A stretch of DNA of 64,000 bases from Hylemonella gracilis str. Niagara R (GCF_000600295.1 NZ_JEMG01000001.1:2468477-2532476), one strand, 5' to 3'. Counted from the stretch's first letter, positions 40,851 to 51,510 are shown. A program made the numbers and translations. The notes: generated by a model from the letters alone, not told the origin.

Positions 40851-42230
40851 TCAGACGCTGGCCAGGCGATTCCCCCCGGCGGCCTGCGCCTGTCGGACGC
40901 CCTCGCTGGCGCGCGCTTGCAGATGGTGCGCCAACTCGCCCGTTCGGTACTGCGCCACGCCCACACTGGCGCTCAAACGCGCGAGCTGGTCCGCTGCATC
41001 GGCGCTGGCGCGCCAGCGCCTGCTCCCCAAGGCGGCGACCGCGATGCGCAGTTGCTCGGCCATGCGCATGGCTACGCTGAGCTCGGTCTCGGGCAGCACG
41101 ATCAGGAACTGGCCGCCTTCCTCACGCGCCAGCCAATCGACCTCGTTGCGCAGCGCGGCCCGGCAGGTGCTTGCCATCTCGCGCAACAGCTCGTCGATGT
41201 CGGTCGGCCCCAGTTCCTGCTGGCGCTCGCGGTACTCGTCCATGCTGACCAGCAGCAGCGACAAGGGCCTGCCATAACGCTGCACACGCTCCACCTCGCC
41301 GGGCAGGCGCTCCTCGATGGCGCGGCGATTCCAGCAACCGGTGAGCGCGTCGGTGCGCGACAGTCGGTACACCTCGTCCACCAGGCGCTGCAACTCGTCG
41401 GTGCGTTGCGCCACTTTTTCATCCAGCCCGTCGATGTGGGCACGCAGGCCTGTCTGCAGCTTGGCGAAGCCGTCGGCCAGCAGGTCGATTTCATCGGCCT
41501 CCCGTTGTGCAGTGGCACGCTGGCGCGGCGGCGGCGTCATGAGGCGATCGGGCGTCAGCTCGGCGGCGAAACGCGCCATGGCCTCCAAGGGTTGCTGCAG
41601 GCGCCGGCGCAGCAACCAGGTCACGAGCAGGCACACCAGGACGGTATACGCCCCATAACCCAGCAGCACCTGCAAGGCCGAGGCACGCACCTCGCCCATC
41701 ACGTAGTGCGGATTGCCGATGATTTCCACCTGCCCCAGCGGCAAGCTCGCCCCGCCCTGGCCCGGCAGGGGCAAGATGTCCATGCGGCGCACCACGGCGG
41801 CGGGGGCTTCGCGCGCGGACGGGTCGCCTGCCATGAACACCGGGCCGGTCGCGGAACGCAGGCGCACATACCCGACCTCGGGCAGGGCCGCGATGGCCTG
41901 CACCTGCCGCTGGACAGCCTCGAATTCAATGTCCCACAGGGCCGTTGCCAGCTGCGGCAAATGGGCGCGGGCGATGTTCTCCACCTGGGTCACGAAACGC
42001 TGCTCGTGCTGGCGCAGCAGGTACCAGGTCTGTCCCGCCAGCACCAGGGCCATGCACAGCAGCGCGAGCAGCACGATGCGTCGGATCAGCGCGCCTGCCA
42101 GGGGACGGAAATTGCGCGGGACTTCCCAGGCCATGCTTGGGGTAATCGCGTCCGGCGCGACGGAAGCCGGGGGCCGGGACACGCCCCGGCGCGACCCCAT
42201 GTCATCACGGAAGCGCGCGTTCATCGGCAT
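40851..42230 (-). CDS. Membrane sensor with degenerate GGDEF domain
   Basis: The 459-residue protein has one membrane helix at about 50-72, a periplasmic sensor region to ~180, a second helix at ~188-208, a HAMP-like linker and coiled coil, and a C-terminal GGDEF-type domain from ~288. The diguanylate cyclase start is normal (SRTDALTGCWNRRAIEERL) and the first metal Asp is present (Asp331, VSMDEYR). The active-site motif is EGGQF at 371-375 in place of GGDEF, so cyclase activity is doubtful. It may bind GTP or c-di-GMP, or signal through protein contact. It overlaps the upstream binding-protein gene by 26 bases, which suggests a sensory pair. Confidence 0.85.
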   Translation of the reverse strand: MPMNARFRDDMGSRRGVSRPPASVAPDAITPSMAWEVPRNFRPLAGALIRRIVLLALLCMALVLAGQTWYLLRQHEQRFVTQVENIARAHLPQLATALWDIEFEAVQRQVQAIAALPEVGYVRLRSATGPVFMAGDPSAREAPAAVVRRMDILPLPGQGGASLPLGQVEIIGNPHYVMGEVRASALQVLLGYGAYTVLVCLLVTWLLRRRLQQPLEAMARFAAELTPDRLMTPPPRQRATAQREADEIDLLADGFAKLQTGLRAHIDGLDEKVAQRTDELQRLVDEVYRLSRTDALTGCWNRRAIEERLPGEVERVQRYGRPLSLLLVSMDEYRERQQELGPTDIDELLREMASTCRAALRNEVDWLAREEGGQFLIVLPETELSVAMRMAEQLRIAVAALGSRRWRASADAADQLARLSASVGVAQYRTGELAHHLQARASEGVRQAQAAGGNRLASV

Positions 42231-43404
42231 GCCTTTCGGTGGACCTCGGCGCGTCCTTCAGCAGGCGCTCCATGCTGAAGTCGTAGCCGCGCAGCCCAGG
42301 GTTGTGGGTTTTGCTGAAACGCTTGAAGTCAACGTGGTCACAGCCCGGCCCAAGGCGCGCGCGCAGGGCCTGCGCCAGCTTGGCGTCGAACAGGGCGAAC
42401 ATGGGACGTTCCTGCATCAGACCCTCTCTCACGAAATCGTGACCCAGATAATGGTCGTAAATCATCACCAGGCTCCAAGCGCCAGTGATGAAGTGACCGC
42501 CCGCGAGCGCGGCCAGACGCCCGCTCTCCTTCGCTTGCAGCGCCTCGGCGGAGGTGTTGATGCCGCTGAAGAAAACCGTCCGCCCTGGCACGCCGCCCCG
42601 CCGTTCCAAGGCGCTCATCGCGCCGAAGGCCATGAGGTCATTGCCCGCCCAGACCAGACGGGCATGCGGGTGGCGCTGGTAGAGCACTTCGGCCTGCTCG
42701 GCGGCCTTCTCGCGCGACCAGGCGGCGTAGACCTCCTGGTCGATCACCACGTCGCCCGCCTCGCGCACGGCCTGGCGCATGCCCTCATTGCGCGCGATGG
42801 AGGACGGCGTGCTGCGGTCGCCCGCGATCACCAGCAGGTGCAGCTTGCCGTCCGGTCCCTGGGCCTGCGCCGCGCGGGCCTGGGCGATCAAGGCACGGGC
42901 CGTCAGGTAACCGGCGTCCTGCGCGCGAGGCTCGAGCGAGCCGATCCAGAGCCTGTGCTTGCGCCTGGGCGTGCCGGTGCGCGCCAGTTCCTCCACCGTG
43001 GGCTTGCTGTAGGCCATGAAGACCCGGATGTCGCTGCCCTCGAAGATATTGAGCAGCTCCGGGCCGGTGCCATAGTCGTTGGTGATCACGACGTACTCGG
43101 GCCGAAGGCCTGGCGGGCGCGCCACGATGGCGCGCGCGATCTGGAAGACCCGCAGGTGTTCGCGTTCGGCGTAGTGGACCTCCAGGGTCTGCCCCAGGCT
43201 TTGCGCGGCGGACTGCATGCATCGCGATACGCCGGACCAGTAGAACTCGTCCACCTTGCCCGGGTTGATGAAGGCCACCCTCTGTGCCCTGGCCTCGGCC
43301 GCAACCAGGGCCGCGCCGACCAGCGCACCCATCAGCGCACCCCACCGCAACGCATGCGCGGCGGCGCAAAGCCTCCTCCATGACAAGCACTTGCCTGGCT
43401 TCAT
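42205..43404 (-). CDS. Periplasmic substrate-binding protein (sugar ABC type 1), probable sensor subunit
   Basis: The 399-residue protein has a signal region (ALRWGALMGALVGAALVAAE, cut near EARAQ). The type 1 periplasmic binding fold follows: VAFINPGKVDEFYWSGVSRC, then LLVIAGDRSTPSSIARNEGM and LVWAGNDLMAFGAMSALERR. No permease or ATPase gene accompanies it. It overlaps the membrane GGDEF gene, so it probably delivers a ligand signal to that protein's periplasmic domain rather than importing a nutrient. That role is inference from context. The ligand is unknown, although sugars or autoinducer-like compounds fit the fold. Confidence 0.85.
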   Translation of the reverse strand: MKPGKCLSWRRLCAAAHALRWGALMGALVGAALVAAEARAQRVAFINPGKVDEFYWSGVSRCMQSAAQSLGQTLEVHYAEREHLRVFQIARAIVARPPGLRPEYVVITNDYGTGPELLNIFEGSDIRVFMAYSKPTVEELARTGTPRRKHRLWIGSLEPRAQDAGYLTARALIAQARAAQAQGPDGKLHLLVIAGDRSTPSSIARNEGMRQAVREAGDVVIDQEVYAAWSREKAAEQAEVLYQRHPHARLVWAGNDLMAFGAMSALERRGGVPGRTVFFSGINTSAEALQAKESGRLAALAGGHFITGAWSLVMIYDHYLGHDFVREGLMQERPMFALFDAKLAQALRARLGPGCDHVDFKRFSKTHNPGLRGYDFSMERLLKDAPRSTERHADERALP

Positions 43405-43555
43405 ACCCCAACGACCTTGCCGTTTGAACGTCCGCCCTGATCCTCATCTCTGGACGCTTGCCGCGTCTCTTTGCTCAGCGAGTGAGGGCGCCCGCACATC
43501 CCGGCGGCAGCGCCCACGCCCCATCGAGCGCTTGGGTGCCTGTGCTCTGCAGGGC

Positions 43556-46204
43556 TTACAGGCGCTCGGCCACCCAGCCTTGCACGGCCTGCAACGCCTT
43601 CGGCAAGCCGCTGGCATCGGTGCCGCCAGCCATGGCCATGTCGGGCTTGCCGCCGCCCTTGCCACCCACCTGCTGGGCGACAAAGTTGACCAACTCACCC
43701 GCCTTGACCTTGCCCACGCTGTCGGCGGTCACACCGGCCGCGATCTGCACCTTGCCGCCCTCGACCGTGGCCAGCACGATGGCCGCAGTCTTGAGCTTGT
43801 CCTTGAGCTTGTCCAGGGTCTCACGCAGCACCTTGGCATCCGCGCCCTGCAGCGTGGCGGCCAGCACCTTGATGCCCTTCACGTCCACGGCCTGGACCAT
43901 CAGTTCGTCGCCCTGGCTGGAGGCCAGCTTGCCCTTGAGGGCCGCGATTTCCTTTTCCAGCGTCTTGACCTGGTCCAGCACCTGGGTGATGCGGCCCTGC
44001 AGCTCCGCCGCCGGCGCCTTGAGCGCGCTCGCAGCCTGATGCACGGTGTTCTCCAGCCCTTGCAAGTAGGTGAGCGCGTTCGCGCCCGTCACAGCCTCGA
44101 CGCGGCGGATGCCAGCAGCGACACCCGACTCGCTGACGATCTTGAACAGGCCAATGTCACCCGTGCGCGCGACGTGGGTGCCGCCGCAGAATTCGCGGCT
44201 CCTGCCGATGTCCAGGACGCGCACGGTGTCGCCGTATTTCTCGCCGAAGAGCATAACGGCGCCCGTGGCCTTGGCGGCCTCGATGTCCAGCAGGCGGGCC
44301 TGGGTGGCACTGTTGGCCAGGATTTCCTCGTTCACGCGGCGCTCGATCTCGGCGATCTGGGCGGCGGTCACCGGCGCATTGTGCGTGAAGTCGAAGCGCG
44401 TCTTGTCGGCGTCCACCAGCGAGCCTTTTTGCTGCACGTGCGCGCCCAGCACTTCGTGCAAGGCCTTGTGCATCAGGTGGGTGACACTGTGGTTGCGCAT
44501 GGTCGCGGCACGGCGGCTCAGGTTGACCTGGGCTGTCACCGTGTCGCCCACATTGAGCGTGCCAGTGGCCAGGGTGCCGTGATGCCCATGCACGTCGGCC
44601 TTGATCTTTTGCGTGTCGGCGACCTCGAAGCGGGACGAACCCGCAAGGATGACGCCTTCGTCACCCACTTGGCCGCCGCTCTCCGCGTAGAAGGGCGTGG
44701 TATCCAGCACCACGACGCCGTCCTGACCTGCCTTGAGCTGGGCCGTGGGCGTGCCATCCACGTAGAGTGCGACGACCTTGGCCTGGGCTTCCAGCTTCTC
44801 GTAGCCCACGAACTGGTTGCCCGCGCCCGTGTAGTCCAGCGCCTTGTCCATCTTGAACTTGCCGGCGGCGCGGGCCTGGTTTTTCTGCTTGTCCATGGCG
44901 GACTTGAAGCCGGCTTCGTCCACCTTCACGCCGCGCTCGCGGCAGACGTCGTTGGTCAGATCCAGCGGGAAACCGTAGGTATCGTGCAGCTTGAAGGCCA
45001 CGTCGCCCGGCAGCACCTTGGCACCACCACCCAAAGCCGCGTCCAGGATCTCCATGCCATTGGCCAGGGTCTCGAAGAAGCGCTCCTCCTCGGCCTGGAG
45101 CACCTCGGTGATGCGCTGCTGCTGGTCCTTCAGGCGCGGGTAGGCGTCGCCCATCAAGCGCACCAACTCACCCACCAGCTTGTGGAAGAACGGCGTCTTG
45201 CGGCCCAGCTTGTAGCCGTGGCGGATGGCGCGGCGCACGATGCGACGCTGCACGTAGCCGCGACCTTCATTGGAAGGAATCACGCCATCGCTGACCAGGA
45301 AGGCCGTGGCGCGGATGTGGTCGGCGATCACGCGCAGCGAGGGGTTGCTCAGATCATTCGTGCCGACCTCGCGCGCGGCCGCCTTGATCAGCGCGTCGAA
45401 GATGTCGATCTCGTAGTTGCTGTGCACGTGCTGCAGGATGGCGGCCAGGCGCTCCAGGCCCATGCCCGTGTCCACGCAGGGCGCGGGCAACGGCGTGACC
45501 GAACCGTCCTCGTGCATCTCGAACTGCATGAACACGTTGTTCCAGATCTCGATGAAGCGGTCGCCGTCTTCCTCGGGGCTGCCCGGGGGGCCGCCGGCGA
45601 TGTGAGGGCCGTGGTCGTAGAAGATCTCCGAGCAGGGGCCGCAAGGACCCGTGTCGGCCATCATCCAGAAATTGTCTGACTTGTAGCGGCCGCCCTTGTT
45701 GTCACCAATGCGGATGATGCGGTTCTCTAGGCGGATGCGCTCTGGCGTCCAACCGGCCTTGACGAAAATGTCTTCCCAGATGGCGTAGGCTTCGTCATCT
45801 TCCAGGTACACAGTCGCATACAGCTTCTCCGCGGGCAACTGGTACACCGTGGTCAGCAGCTCCCAAGCCCAGTTCAGGCTTTCCTTCTTGAAGTAGTCGC
45901 CGAAGGACCAGTTGCCCAGCATCTCGAAGAAAGTATGGTGGCGCGCGGTGTAGCCCACGTTCTCCAGGTCGTTGTGCTTGCCGCCGGCGCGCAGGCAGGC
46001 CTGCACCGAGGCCGCGCGCACATAGCTGCGCTTGTCGGTGCCCAGGAACACGTCCTTGAACTGCACCATGCCCGAGTTGGTGAACATCAGCGTCGGGTCA
46101 TTGCCCGGCACCAGCGGACTGGAGGCCACGACCGTGTGGCCCTTGGAGGCGAAGAAATCGAGAAAGGTCTTGCGGATGTCCGCGACGGAGATGGGTTTGC
46201 TCAT
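43556..46204 (-). CDS. alaS: Alanyl-tRNA synthetase
   Basis: AlaS charges tRNA-Ala with alanine and edits mischarged Ser and Gly. The 882-residue protein starts [20 protein letters not shown] at 46204. It has the class II core ([33 protein letters not shown]), the tRNA-recognition middle, and the editing domain with [14 protein letters not shown] and [11 protein letters not shown] (zinc ligands). The C-terminal C-Ala domain holds the Gly-rich [16 protein letters not shown] perfect TATAAT lies 90 bases upstream on the same strand. The family and its completeness are certain. Confidence 0.98.
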   Translation of the reverse strand: MSKPISVADIRKTFLDFFASKGHTVVASSPLVPGNDPTLMFTNSGMVQFKDVFLGTDKRSYVRAASVQACLRAGGKHNDLENVGYTARHHTFFEMLGNWSFGDYFKKESLNWAWELLTTVYQLPAEKLYATVYLEDDEAYAIWEDIFVKAGWTPERIRLENRIIRIGDNKGGRYKSDNFWMMADTGPCGPCSEIFYDHGPHIAGGPPGSPEEDGDRFIEIWNNVFMQFEMHEDGSVTPLPAPCVDTGMGLERLAAILQHVHSNYEIDIFDALIKAAAREVGTNDLSNPSLRVIADHIRATAFLVSDGVIPSNEGRGYVQRRIVRRAIRHGYKLGRKTPFFHKLVGELVRLMGDAYPRLKDQQQRITEVLQAEEERFFETLANGMEILDAALGGGAKVLPGDVAFKLHDTYGFPLDLTNDVCRERGVKVDEAGFKSAMDKQKNQARAAGKFKMDKALDYTGAGNQFVGYEKLEAQAKVVALYVDGTPTAQLKAGQDGVVVLDTTPFYAESGGQVGDEGVILAGSSRFEVADTQKIKADVHGHHGTLATGTLNVGDTVTAQVNLSRRAATMRNHSVTHLMHKALHEVLGAHVQQKGSLVDADKTRFDFTHNAPVTAAQIAEIERRVNEEILANSATQARLLDIEAAKATGAVMLFGEKYGDTVRVLDIGRSREFCGGTHVARTGDIGLFKIVSESGVAAGIRRVEAVTGANALTYLQGLENTVHQAASALKAPAAELQGRITQVLDQVKTLEKEIAALKGKLASSQGDELMVQAVDVKGIKVLAATLQGADAKVLRETLDKLKDKLKTAAIVLATVEGGKVQIAAGVTADSVGKVKAGELVNFVAQQVGGKGGGKPDMAMAGGTDASGLPKALQAVQGWVAERL

Positions 46205-46293
46205 GGTGGGCAGGACTGAATGGGGAAACCCGGCGCGGCCCAAAGACTGGATTGTTCTGGCTTGATTCTTCTACTGAACGCCGAGGGTCCGCG

Positions 46294-46299
46294 ATTATA
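46294..46299 (-). promoter_or_regulatory. -10 box of alaS
   Basis: TATAAT on the minus strand (46299 to 46294) lies 90 bases before the alaS start, between alaS and the end of the upstream LysR gene. No good -35 box was seen 16-18 bases upstream. Confidence 0.5.
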
Positions 46300-46323
46300 G
46301 GTTTCGCCCTGTCGGAGTTCGGC

Positions 46324-47253
46324 TCAGCGCCCCCGATGCCCCCGCGACTGGTCGCGCGCCACCTCGATGAATTCCTGCACTTCGCCACGCAAAGGCGAAC
46401 CGCGCCGCCAGACCAGGCCCACGTCCACCGTGGGCACGGGGTCACGCAGCTTGCGCACGGCCACATGCTCGGCGTCCAGGGTCCAGGGGCGGTAGAGAAA
46501 ATCCGGCAACACGGCCACACCCGCGCCCACGCCGACCAGGGAACGCACGGCCTCGAGGGACGTGGTGCGCAGCACCACCCGGGGTTTGATGCCGTGCTGC
46601 GCCTGCACCTGCGCCCAGGAACCCCGCATCAGCAGCTCCACCCGGTCGGCCAGCAGCACCACCTGGTCGTAGTCCGCGCACTCGGCCAGCGACACCTCCT
46701 CCTGGCTGGCCAGGGCATGGTCGGCCGCCATCCAGACCCGGTTGGGCGAGCGTGTCAGCGTCTCGGCCACCAGAGCCTGCGGCTCGCCCAGTGCATTGCT
46801 GACCATGATGGCGATGTCCAGCTCGCCGTTGATCAGCAGGTGCTCCAGGAAGGGCGGGGCCTCCTCGACGATGCGCAGTTCCACCCCAGGACTGGTGCGC
46901 ACGAAACGCGCGAAGACCTCGGAAAGGTAGTACCCCGCCACCAGGCTGGTCACGCCCACGGTCAGGCTGCCGCCCTGCGGCACCGCAGCGGGCTGCACGC
47001 CGCGCGTCGCGTCGGCCACCGCGCCGATCACACGGCGTGCCTTGACCAGGAAGCGGTGCCCCTCGGGCGTCAGACGCATGCCCTTGGGGCTGCGTTCGAA
47101 CAGCACCAGGCCCAGTTCGTCTTCCAGTTCCAGGATGCTCTTGGTGATGGCCGACTGCGCGATGTTCAACATGCGCGACGCAGCGGCCACCGAATCCGAC
47201 TCCGCGACGGTCAGGAAGTAGCGGAACTGTTTGAGCGTGAGGTGGCGATTCAT
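46324..47253 (-). CDS. LysR family transcriptional regulator (probable regulator of the ydc operon)
   Basis: The 309-residue protein has the LysR helix-turn-helix at about residues 5-65 (LKQFRYFLTVAESDSVAAAS, SAITKSILELEDELGLVLFE). A substrate-binding-like effector domain follows (GGSLTVGVTSLVAGYYLSEV, DQVVLLADRV). It is divergent from ydcS across a 181-base gap that contains a perfect TATCT-N7-AGATA dyad. It therefore probably controls ydcSTUV-patD in response to a polyamine-related effector, which is inference. In E. coli the equivalent operon has a different type of regulator (YdcR), so this wiring differs. Confidence 0.9.
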   Translation of the reverse strand: MNRHLTLKQFRYFLTVAESDSVAAASRMLNIAQSAITKSILELEDELGLVLFERSPKGMRLTPEGHRFLVKARRVIGAVADATRGVQPAAVPQGGSLTVGVTSLVAGYYLSEVFARFVRTSPGVELRIVEEAPPFLEHLLINGELDIAIMVSNALGEPQALVAETLTRSPNRVWMAADHALASQEEVSLAECADYDQVVLLADRVELLMRGSWAQVQAQHGIKPRVVLRTTSLEAVRSLVGVGAGVAVLPDFLYRPWTLDAEHVAVRKLRDPVPTVDVGLVWRRGSPLRGEVQEFIEVARDQSRGHRGR

Positions 47254-47318
47254 CCTGGTGCAAGGCCCCTCGGGTTTTCACTGTTGGGGTGCAGAAAAAT
47301 GCAGGGGTTAACCCCAGA

Positions 47319-47335
47319 TATCTATTTTTCAGATA
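47319..47335. promoter_or_regulatory. LysR-type operator in the lysR-ydcS intergenic region
   Basis: TATCT-N7-AGATA is a perfect inverted repeat containing T-N11-A. It lies 24 bases upstream of a probable -35 box for ydcS. A second perfect palindrome, GGGGTTAACCCC, sits at 47304-47315 and may be part of the same regulatory region. Confidence 0.6.
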
Positions 47336-47358
47336 GCTTACCGCAGGAATATTGAACT

Positions 47359-47386
47359 TTGAAAGCAAAGATCGGCTGCCTAGGAT
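47359..47386 (+). promoter_or_regulatory. Promoter of the ydcSTUV-patD operon
   Basis: TTGAAA (47359-47364) and TAGGAT (47381-47386) are separated by 16 bases. The ydcS ATG follows at 47435 with AGGAAAGG eight bases before it. Confidence 0.5.
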
Positions 47387-47434
47387 GCCCGGTGTTCCCT
47401 CCCCTTCATCCGTTTTCCAGGAAAGGTGATTCCG

Positions 47435-48607
47435 ATGACCTCCGCACGCAGCATCCTGGTCCGCGCCTTGGCAGGCGCGGCCGCCACCACCTTCACGCTG
47501 GGCGCGCTCGCCCAGACCGCGCTCAGCAAGATCGGCAAACCCGAAGGCCAGGTCGACATCGTGGCCTGGGCCGGCTACATCGAACGCGGCGAAACCGACA
47601 AGGCTTTTGACTGGGTGACCGGCTTTGAAAAAGCCACGGGCTGCAAGGTCAACGTCAAGACCGCAGGGACCTCGGACGAGATGGTGGCGCTCATGAACGA
47701 AGGCGGCTTTGACCTGGTCACCGCTTCGGGCGACGCCTCCATGCGGCTGATCGCAGGCAAGCGCGTGCAGCCCATCAACGTCAGCCTGATCCCGAGCTAC
47801 AAGAACATCGACCCGCGCCTGCAGAAAGCGCCCTGGCACCACGTCAACAACACGCACTACGGCGTGCCCTACCAGTGGGGCTGGAACGTGCTGATGTACA
47901 ACACCAAGGTCTTCGGTGACAAGAAGCCCACGAGCTGGAGCGTGGTGTTCGAGGAACAGACCCTGCCCGACGGCAAGAGCAACAAGGGCCGCGTGCAGGC
48001 CTTCGACGGCCCGATCTACATCGCCGACGCCGCGCTCTACCTCATGAAGAAAAAGCCCGAGCTCGGCATCAAGGACCCCTACGAACTCAACGAGACCCAG
48101 TACAAGGCCGCGCTCGATCTGCTGCGCGGCCAGCGCAAGCTGGTGGGCAAGTACTGGCACGACGCCTTCGTGCAGATCGACGACTTCACCAACGAGGGCG
48201 TGGCCGCCTCGTCCAGCTGGCAGTTCATGGCCAACATCCTGGCCTCCAAGAAGGCGCCGATCGCCACCGTGGTGCCGGTCGAGGGCGCGACCGGCTGGGC
48301 CGATTCCACCATGCTGCACGCCGAGGCCGCGCACCCCAACTGCGCCTACCTCTGGCTCGAACATTCCATCAACCCCAAGCTGCAGGGCGACCTTGCGGCC
48401 TGGTTCGGCTCCGTGCCTGCCGTGCCCGCCGCCTGCAAGGGCAATGCGCTGCTGGGCGACAAGGGCTGTGCCAACAACGGCTACAACGACTTCGCGCGCA
48501 TCTCCTTCTGGAAGACGCCCACCACCAAGTGCGCGACGCAAAACAACCAGTGCGTGCCTTACCACAAGTGGGCTTCGGACTACATCGCTGTATTAGGCGG
48601 CCGATGA
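47435..48607 (+). CDS. ydcS: ABC transporter periplasmic substrate-binding protein, YdcS type
   Basis: This is the polyamine-type binding protein of the transporter. The 390-residue protein has a signal peptide (MTSARSILVRALAGAAATTF, cut near ALAQ). The mature part strongly resembles E. coli YdcS: VDIVAWAGYIERGETDKAFD, TASGDASMRLIAGKRVQPIN, LPDGKSNKGRVQAFDGPIYI and GDLAAWFGSVPAVP. The start ATG 47435 has a good ribosome binding site. The operon with an ATPase, two permeases and a PatD-like dehydrogenase matches ydcSTUVW of E. coli. Putrescine or a related amine is the likely ligand, inferred from patD. Confidence 0.92.
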   Translation: MTSARSILVRALAGAAATTFTLGALAQTALSKIGKPEGQVDIVAWAGYIERGETDKAFDWVTGFEKATGCKVNVKTAGTSDEMVALMNEGGFDLVTASGDASMRLIAGKRVQPINVSLIPSYKNIDPRLQKAPWHHVNNTHYGVPYQWGWNVLMYNTKVFGDKKPTSWSVVFEEQTLPDGKSNKGRVQAFDGPIYIADAALYLMKKKPELGIKDPYELNETQYKAALDLLRGQRKLVGKYWHDAFVQIDDFTNEGVAASSSWQFMANILASKKAPIATVVPVEGATGWADSTMLHAEAAHPNCAYLWLEHSINPKLQGDLAAWFGSVPAVPAACKGNALLGDKGCANNGYNDFARISFWKTPTTKCATQNNQCVPYHKWASDYIAVLGGR

Positions 48608-48720
48608 ATCGGCCGCCCCCCTGAGGCGCTGCGCGCCTTCCCCCCCTGAACGCCAACCTGCGGTGGCAGGGGGGACGCACTCAGCGGACTGGCAAAGCCA
48701 GCTCCGCGAGTGCCCTTGGT
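48608..48720. repeat. CG-rich intergenic repeat between ydcS and ydcT
   Basis: The gap contains GCCGCCCCCCTGAGGCGCTG, CGCGCCTTCCCCCC and a hairpin around GGACTGGCAAAGCCAGCTCC. A similar GG-CC-GGCAAAGCC hairpin lies between ydcV and patD (51646-51675). These look like copies of an intergenic element of the Comamonadaceae type. They may attenuate or stabilise the mRNA between operon genes. Confidence 0.5.
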
Positions 48721-48753
48721 TTCAACCCCATTCCTACCAACATCCCGGCTTTC

Positions 48754-49758
48754 ATGAGCGTCGCTGTTTCTCTCGAATCCGTTTCCTGTGTCTTCGGCCA
48801 TGGCGCGCAGGCCGTGCGCGCCGTGGACCGGGTGGACCTGAGCATCGAGGGGGGCGAGTTCTTCACCCTGCTCGGGCCATCGGGTTCGGGCAAGACCACC
48901 TGCCTGCGCATGATCGGCGGCTTCACGCTGCCGAGCGCGGGACGCATCCTGATCGGCGGGCAGGACGTGAGCCATCTGCCACCCTATGCGCGGCCCGTGA
49001 ACACCGTGTTCCAGGACTACGCGCTGTTTCCGCACATGAGCATCCGCGACAACGTGGCCTACGGCCTCATGGTCCAAGGCGTGGACAAGGCAACGCGCCA
49101 TCGTCGCGCCGACGAGATGCTGGAACTCGTGCGCCTGAGCCAGGTCGGCGTACGCCGCCCCGCGCAGCTCTCGGGCGGGCAGCGCCAGCGCGTTGCCCTG
49201 GCGCGTGCGCTGATCAAGCAGCCCCAGGTGCTGCTGCTCGACGAACCCCTGGGCGCGCTGGACCTGAAACTGCGCGAGCAGATGCAGACCGAGCTCAAGG
49301 CCCTGCAGCGCCAGCTCGGCATCACCTTCCTCTTCATCACCCACGACCAGCACGAAGCCCTGTCCATGAGTGACCGCATCGGCGTGTTCAACCAGGGCCG
49401 GCTGGAACAGGTGGGTACGCCGCGCGCCATCTATGACCAGCCCAGCACGCGCTTCGTGGCCGACTTTGTCGGCGCGGCCAATGTCTTTGACGGCGCACGC
49501 GCGCGGGAACTGGCGCAGGCCGACAGCGTGATGCTGCGACCCGAACGCATCCGGCTCGGCGTGGCCGATGGTTCGCGCCTCGGTGGCATGGTGCTGGATC
49601 AGCAGTACTTCGGCGCCTTCTCGCGCCTGCGCGTCGATTGGCGCGGCGAGACCGTGACGGTGGACCTGAGCCCGCAGGCCGTGCCACCCGCTCCCGGCGA
49701 CATGGTGCACCTGCACTGGGACGCCGATGCGGTGCATGTGCTGGAAGCGACGGCATGA
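48754..49758 (+). CDS. ydcT: ABC transporter ATP-binding protein, YdcT/PotA type
   Basis: This is the ATPase of the polyamine-type importer. The 334-residue protein has Walker [10 protein letters not shown] at 41-49, the Q-loop in [15 protein letters not shown], signature [15 protein letters not shown] near 139, Walker [15 protein letters not shown] and the switch His in [16 protein letters not shown]-terminal TOBE domain follows (about 260-334; [27 protein letters not shown]). The stop overlaps the ydcU start by four bases (ATGA). Confidence 0.95.
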   Translation: MSVAVSLESVSCVFGHGAQAVRAVDRVDLSIEGGEFFTLLGPSGSGKTTCLRMIGGFTLPSAGRILIGGQDVSHLPPYARPVNTVFQDYALFPHMSIRDNVAYGLMVQGVDKATRHRRADEMLELVRLSQVGVRRPAQLSGGQRQRVALARALIKQPQVLLLDEPLGALDLKLREQMQTELKALQRQLGITFLFITHDQHEALSMSDRIGVFNQGRLEQVGTPRAIYDQPSTRFVADFVGAANVFDGARARELAQADSVMLRPERIRLGVADGSRLGGMVLDQQYFGAFSRLRVDWRGETVTVDLSPQAVPPAPGDMVHLHWDADAVHVLEATA

Positions 49759-50726
49759 GCACCGCCTCGGCCACGGCCACGCCTCTGTCCGACGGCGCAA
49801 CAATCCCGTCCGGTGGCTTCGTGCGCTGGCTTTCCGACCTGCTCTACACCCGGCGCGGCCTGCTGCTGCTCGCGCTGCTGGCACCGCCCCTGCTGTGGTT
49901 CGGCGTGGTCTATCTGGGCGCACTGTTCGCCCTGCTGGCCAACAGCTTCTTCACGCTCGACGAGTTTTCCGGGCTGGTGGATCACTCGTCGCTCACGCTG
50001 GCCAATTTCCGCGAACTGCTCAACCCCACCAACGTCGACGTTGCCTTGCGCACCGTCGGCATGGCCCTCGCGGTCACGCTGGCCTGCATCACCCTCGCTT
50101 TCCCCCTGGCTTTCTACATGGCCCGTCACGCGCGCGGCCCGCAAAAAGCCCTGCTCTACATCGCGGTCATGCTGCCGCTGTGGTCCAGCTACCTGGTGCG
50201 CCTCTACGCCTGGAAGCTTTTGCTCGCCAAGGAAGGCGCCATCTCCTGGACCCTGGCCGAGCTGCACCTGAGCTGGTTGCTCGATCTGCTGCTGGCCACA
50301 CCCGGGATCGGCGGCCCCTCGCTCTCCTTTTCGCGCCTGGGCACCTTCATCGTCTTTGTCTACATGTGGCTGCCCTTCATGGTCCTGCCCATCCAGGCCG
50401 CCATCGAACGCATCCCTGGCTCCCTGCTCGAAGCCTCGGACGACCTGGGTGCGCGGCCGCGCACCACGTTCTGGAAGGTGATCTTTCCCCTGGCCATGCC
50501 CGGCATCGCGGCGGGCTCGATCTTCACCTTCTCGCTCACCCTGGGTGACTACATCATTCCGCAGGTGATCGGCGACTCCACGCTCTTCATCGGCCAGGTG
50601 GTCTACCGCCAGCAGGGCGTGGCCGGCAACATCCCTTTCGCGGCCGCCTTCTCGCTGGTGCCGATCGCGGTGATCGGCGTCTACCTCTGGTTCGCCAAAC
50701 GTCTGGGGGCTTTCGATGCGGTCTGA
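49755..50726 (+). CDS. ydcU: ABC transporter permease, YdcU/PotB type
   Basis: The 323-residue inner-membrane subunit has about six helices, beginning with [20 protein letters not shown]. The EAA loop that docks on the ATPase reads [20 protein letters not shown]. The start [14 protein letters not shown] at 49755 overlaps the ydcT stop. Its 3' end overlaps ydcV by 11 bases. It forms the translocation pore with YdcV. Confidence 0.93.
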   Translation: MSTASATATPLSDGATIPSGGFVRWLSDLLYTRRGLLLLALLAPPLLWFGVVYLGALFALLANSFFTLDEFSGLVDHSSLTLANFRELLNPTNVDVALRTVGMALAVTLACITLAFPLAFYMARHARGPQKALLYIAVMLPLWSSYLVRLYAWKLLLAKEGAISWTLAELHLSWLLDLLLATPGIGGPSLSFSRLGTFIVFVYMWLPFMVLPIQAAIERIPGSLLEASDDLGARPRTTFWKVIFPLAMPGIAAGSIFTFSLTLGDYIIPQVIGDSTLFIGQVVYRQQGVAGNIPFAAAFSLVPIAVIGVYLWFAKRLGAFDAV

Positions 50727-51510
50727 CACTTCCAGGGCGGGATGGGGCTTGCGCGCCGCGACCTGGGGGGCCGTGCTCTTTTTGCACATCCCGCTGGCGC
50801 TGATCATCCTCTACGCCTTCAGCGCCGAGGACAAAAGCTACGTCTTCCCGCCGCCCGCGCTGACCACGCGCTGGTTCTCCGTGGCCTGGGAACGGGAGGA
50901 CGTGTGGCGCGCCATCGGTCTCTCGTTCAAGGTGGCCAGCCTGTCCACCGCCATCGCGCTGGTGCTCGGCACCCTGGCTGCCGCAGCATTGGCGCGCAGC
51001 CGCTTCTTCGGGCGTGACGCGATCTCGCTGCTGCTGATCCTGCCCTTGGCCCTGCCAGGCATCATCACCGGCATCGCGCTGCGCTCGGCCTACAGCACGC
51101 TGGAAATTCCGTTCAGCTTCTGGACCATCGTGATCGGCCACGCGACCTTCTGCGTGGTCGTGGTCTACAACAACGCCGTCGCGCGGCTGCGCCGCACCAG
51201 CCCGTCCCTGATCGAGGCCTCGATGGACCTGGGCGCGAACGGCTTCCAGACCGTGCGCTACGTCATCCTGCCCCAGCTCGGTTCGGCCCTGCTGGCCGGC
51301 GGCCTGCTGGCCTTCGCGCTCAGCTTCGACGAGGTGATCGTCACCACCTTCACCGCAGGGCAGCAAGCCACGTTGCCGATCTGGATGCTGCAAGAGCTGA
51401 TCCGCCCGCGCCAGCGCCCGGTGACCAATGTGGTGGCGGTCGTGATCATCGCGCTGACCTTCATCCCCATCCTGGCCGCGTACTGGCTCACGCGGTCCGA
51501 CGAAAAGTAA
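50716..51510 (+). CDS. ydcV: ABC transporter permease, YdcV/PotC type
   Basis: The 264-residue second permease has helices starting with [20 protein letters not shown] and an EAA loop [40 protein letters not shown] near the end is typical of the PotC family. It overlaps ydcU by 11 bases. A 204-base gap with a hairpin repeat separates it from patD. Confidence 0.93.
   Translation: MRSDTSRAGWGLRAATWGAVLFLHIPLALIILYAFSAEDKSYVFPPPALTTRWFSVAWEREDVWRAIGLSFKVASLSTAIALVLGTLAAAALARSRFFGRDAISLLLILPLALPGIITGIALRSAYSTLEIPFSFWTIVIGHATFCVVVVYNNAVARLRRTSPSLIEASMDLGANGFQTVRYVILPQLGSALLAGGLLAFALSFDEVIVTTFTAGQQATLPIWMLQELIRPRQRPVTNVVAVVIIALTFIPILAAYWLTRSDEK

Noticed and set aside
43256-45679. An 807-residue plus-strand frame antisense to alaS
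   Set aside because: Complementary to conserved AlaS sequence; no motifs of its own.
47304-47315. GGGGTTAACCCC as an intrinsic terminator
   Set aside because: A perfect palindrome with no loop and no T-tract; more likely a protein-binding site.
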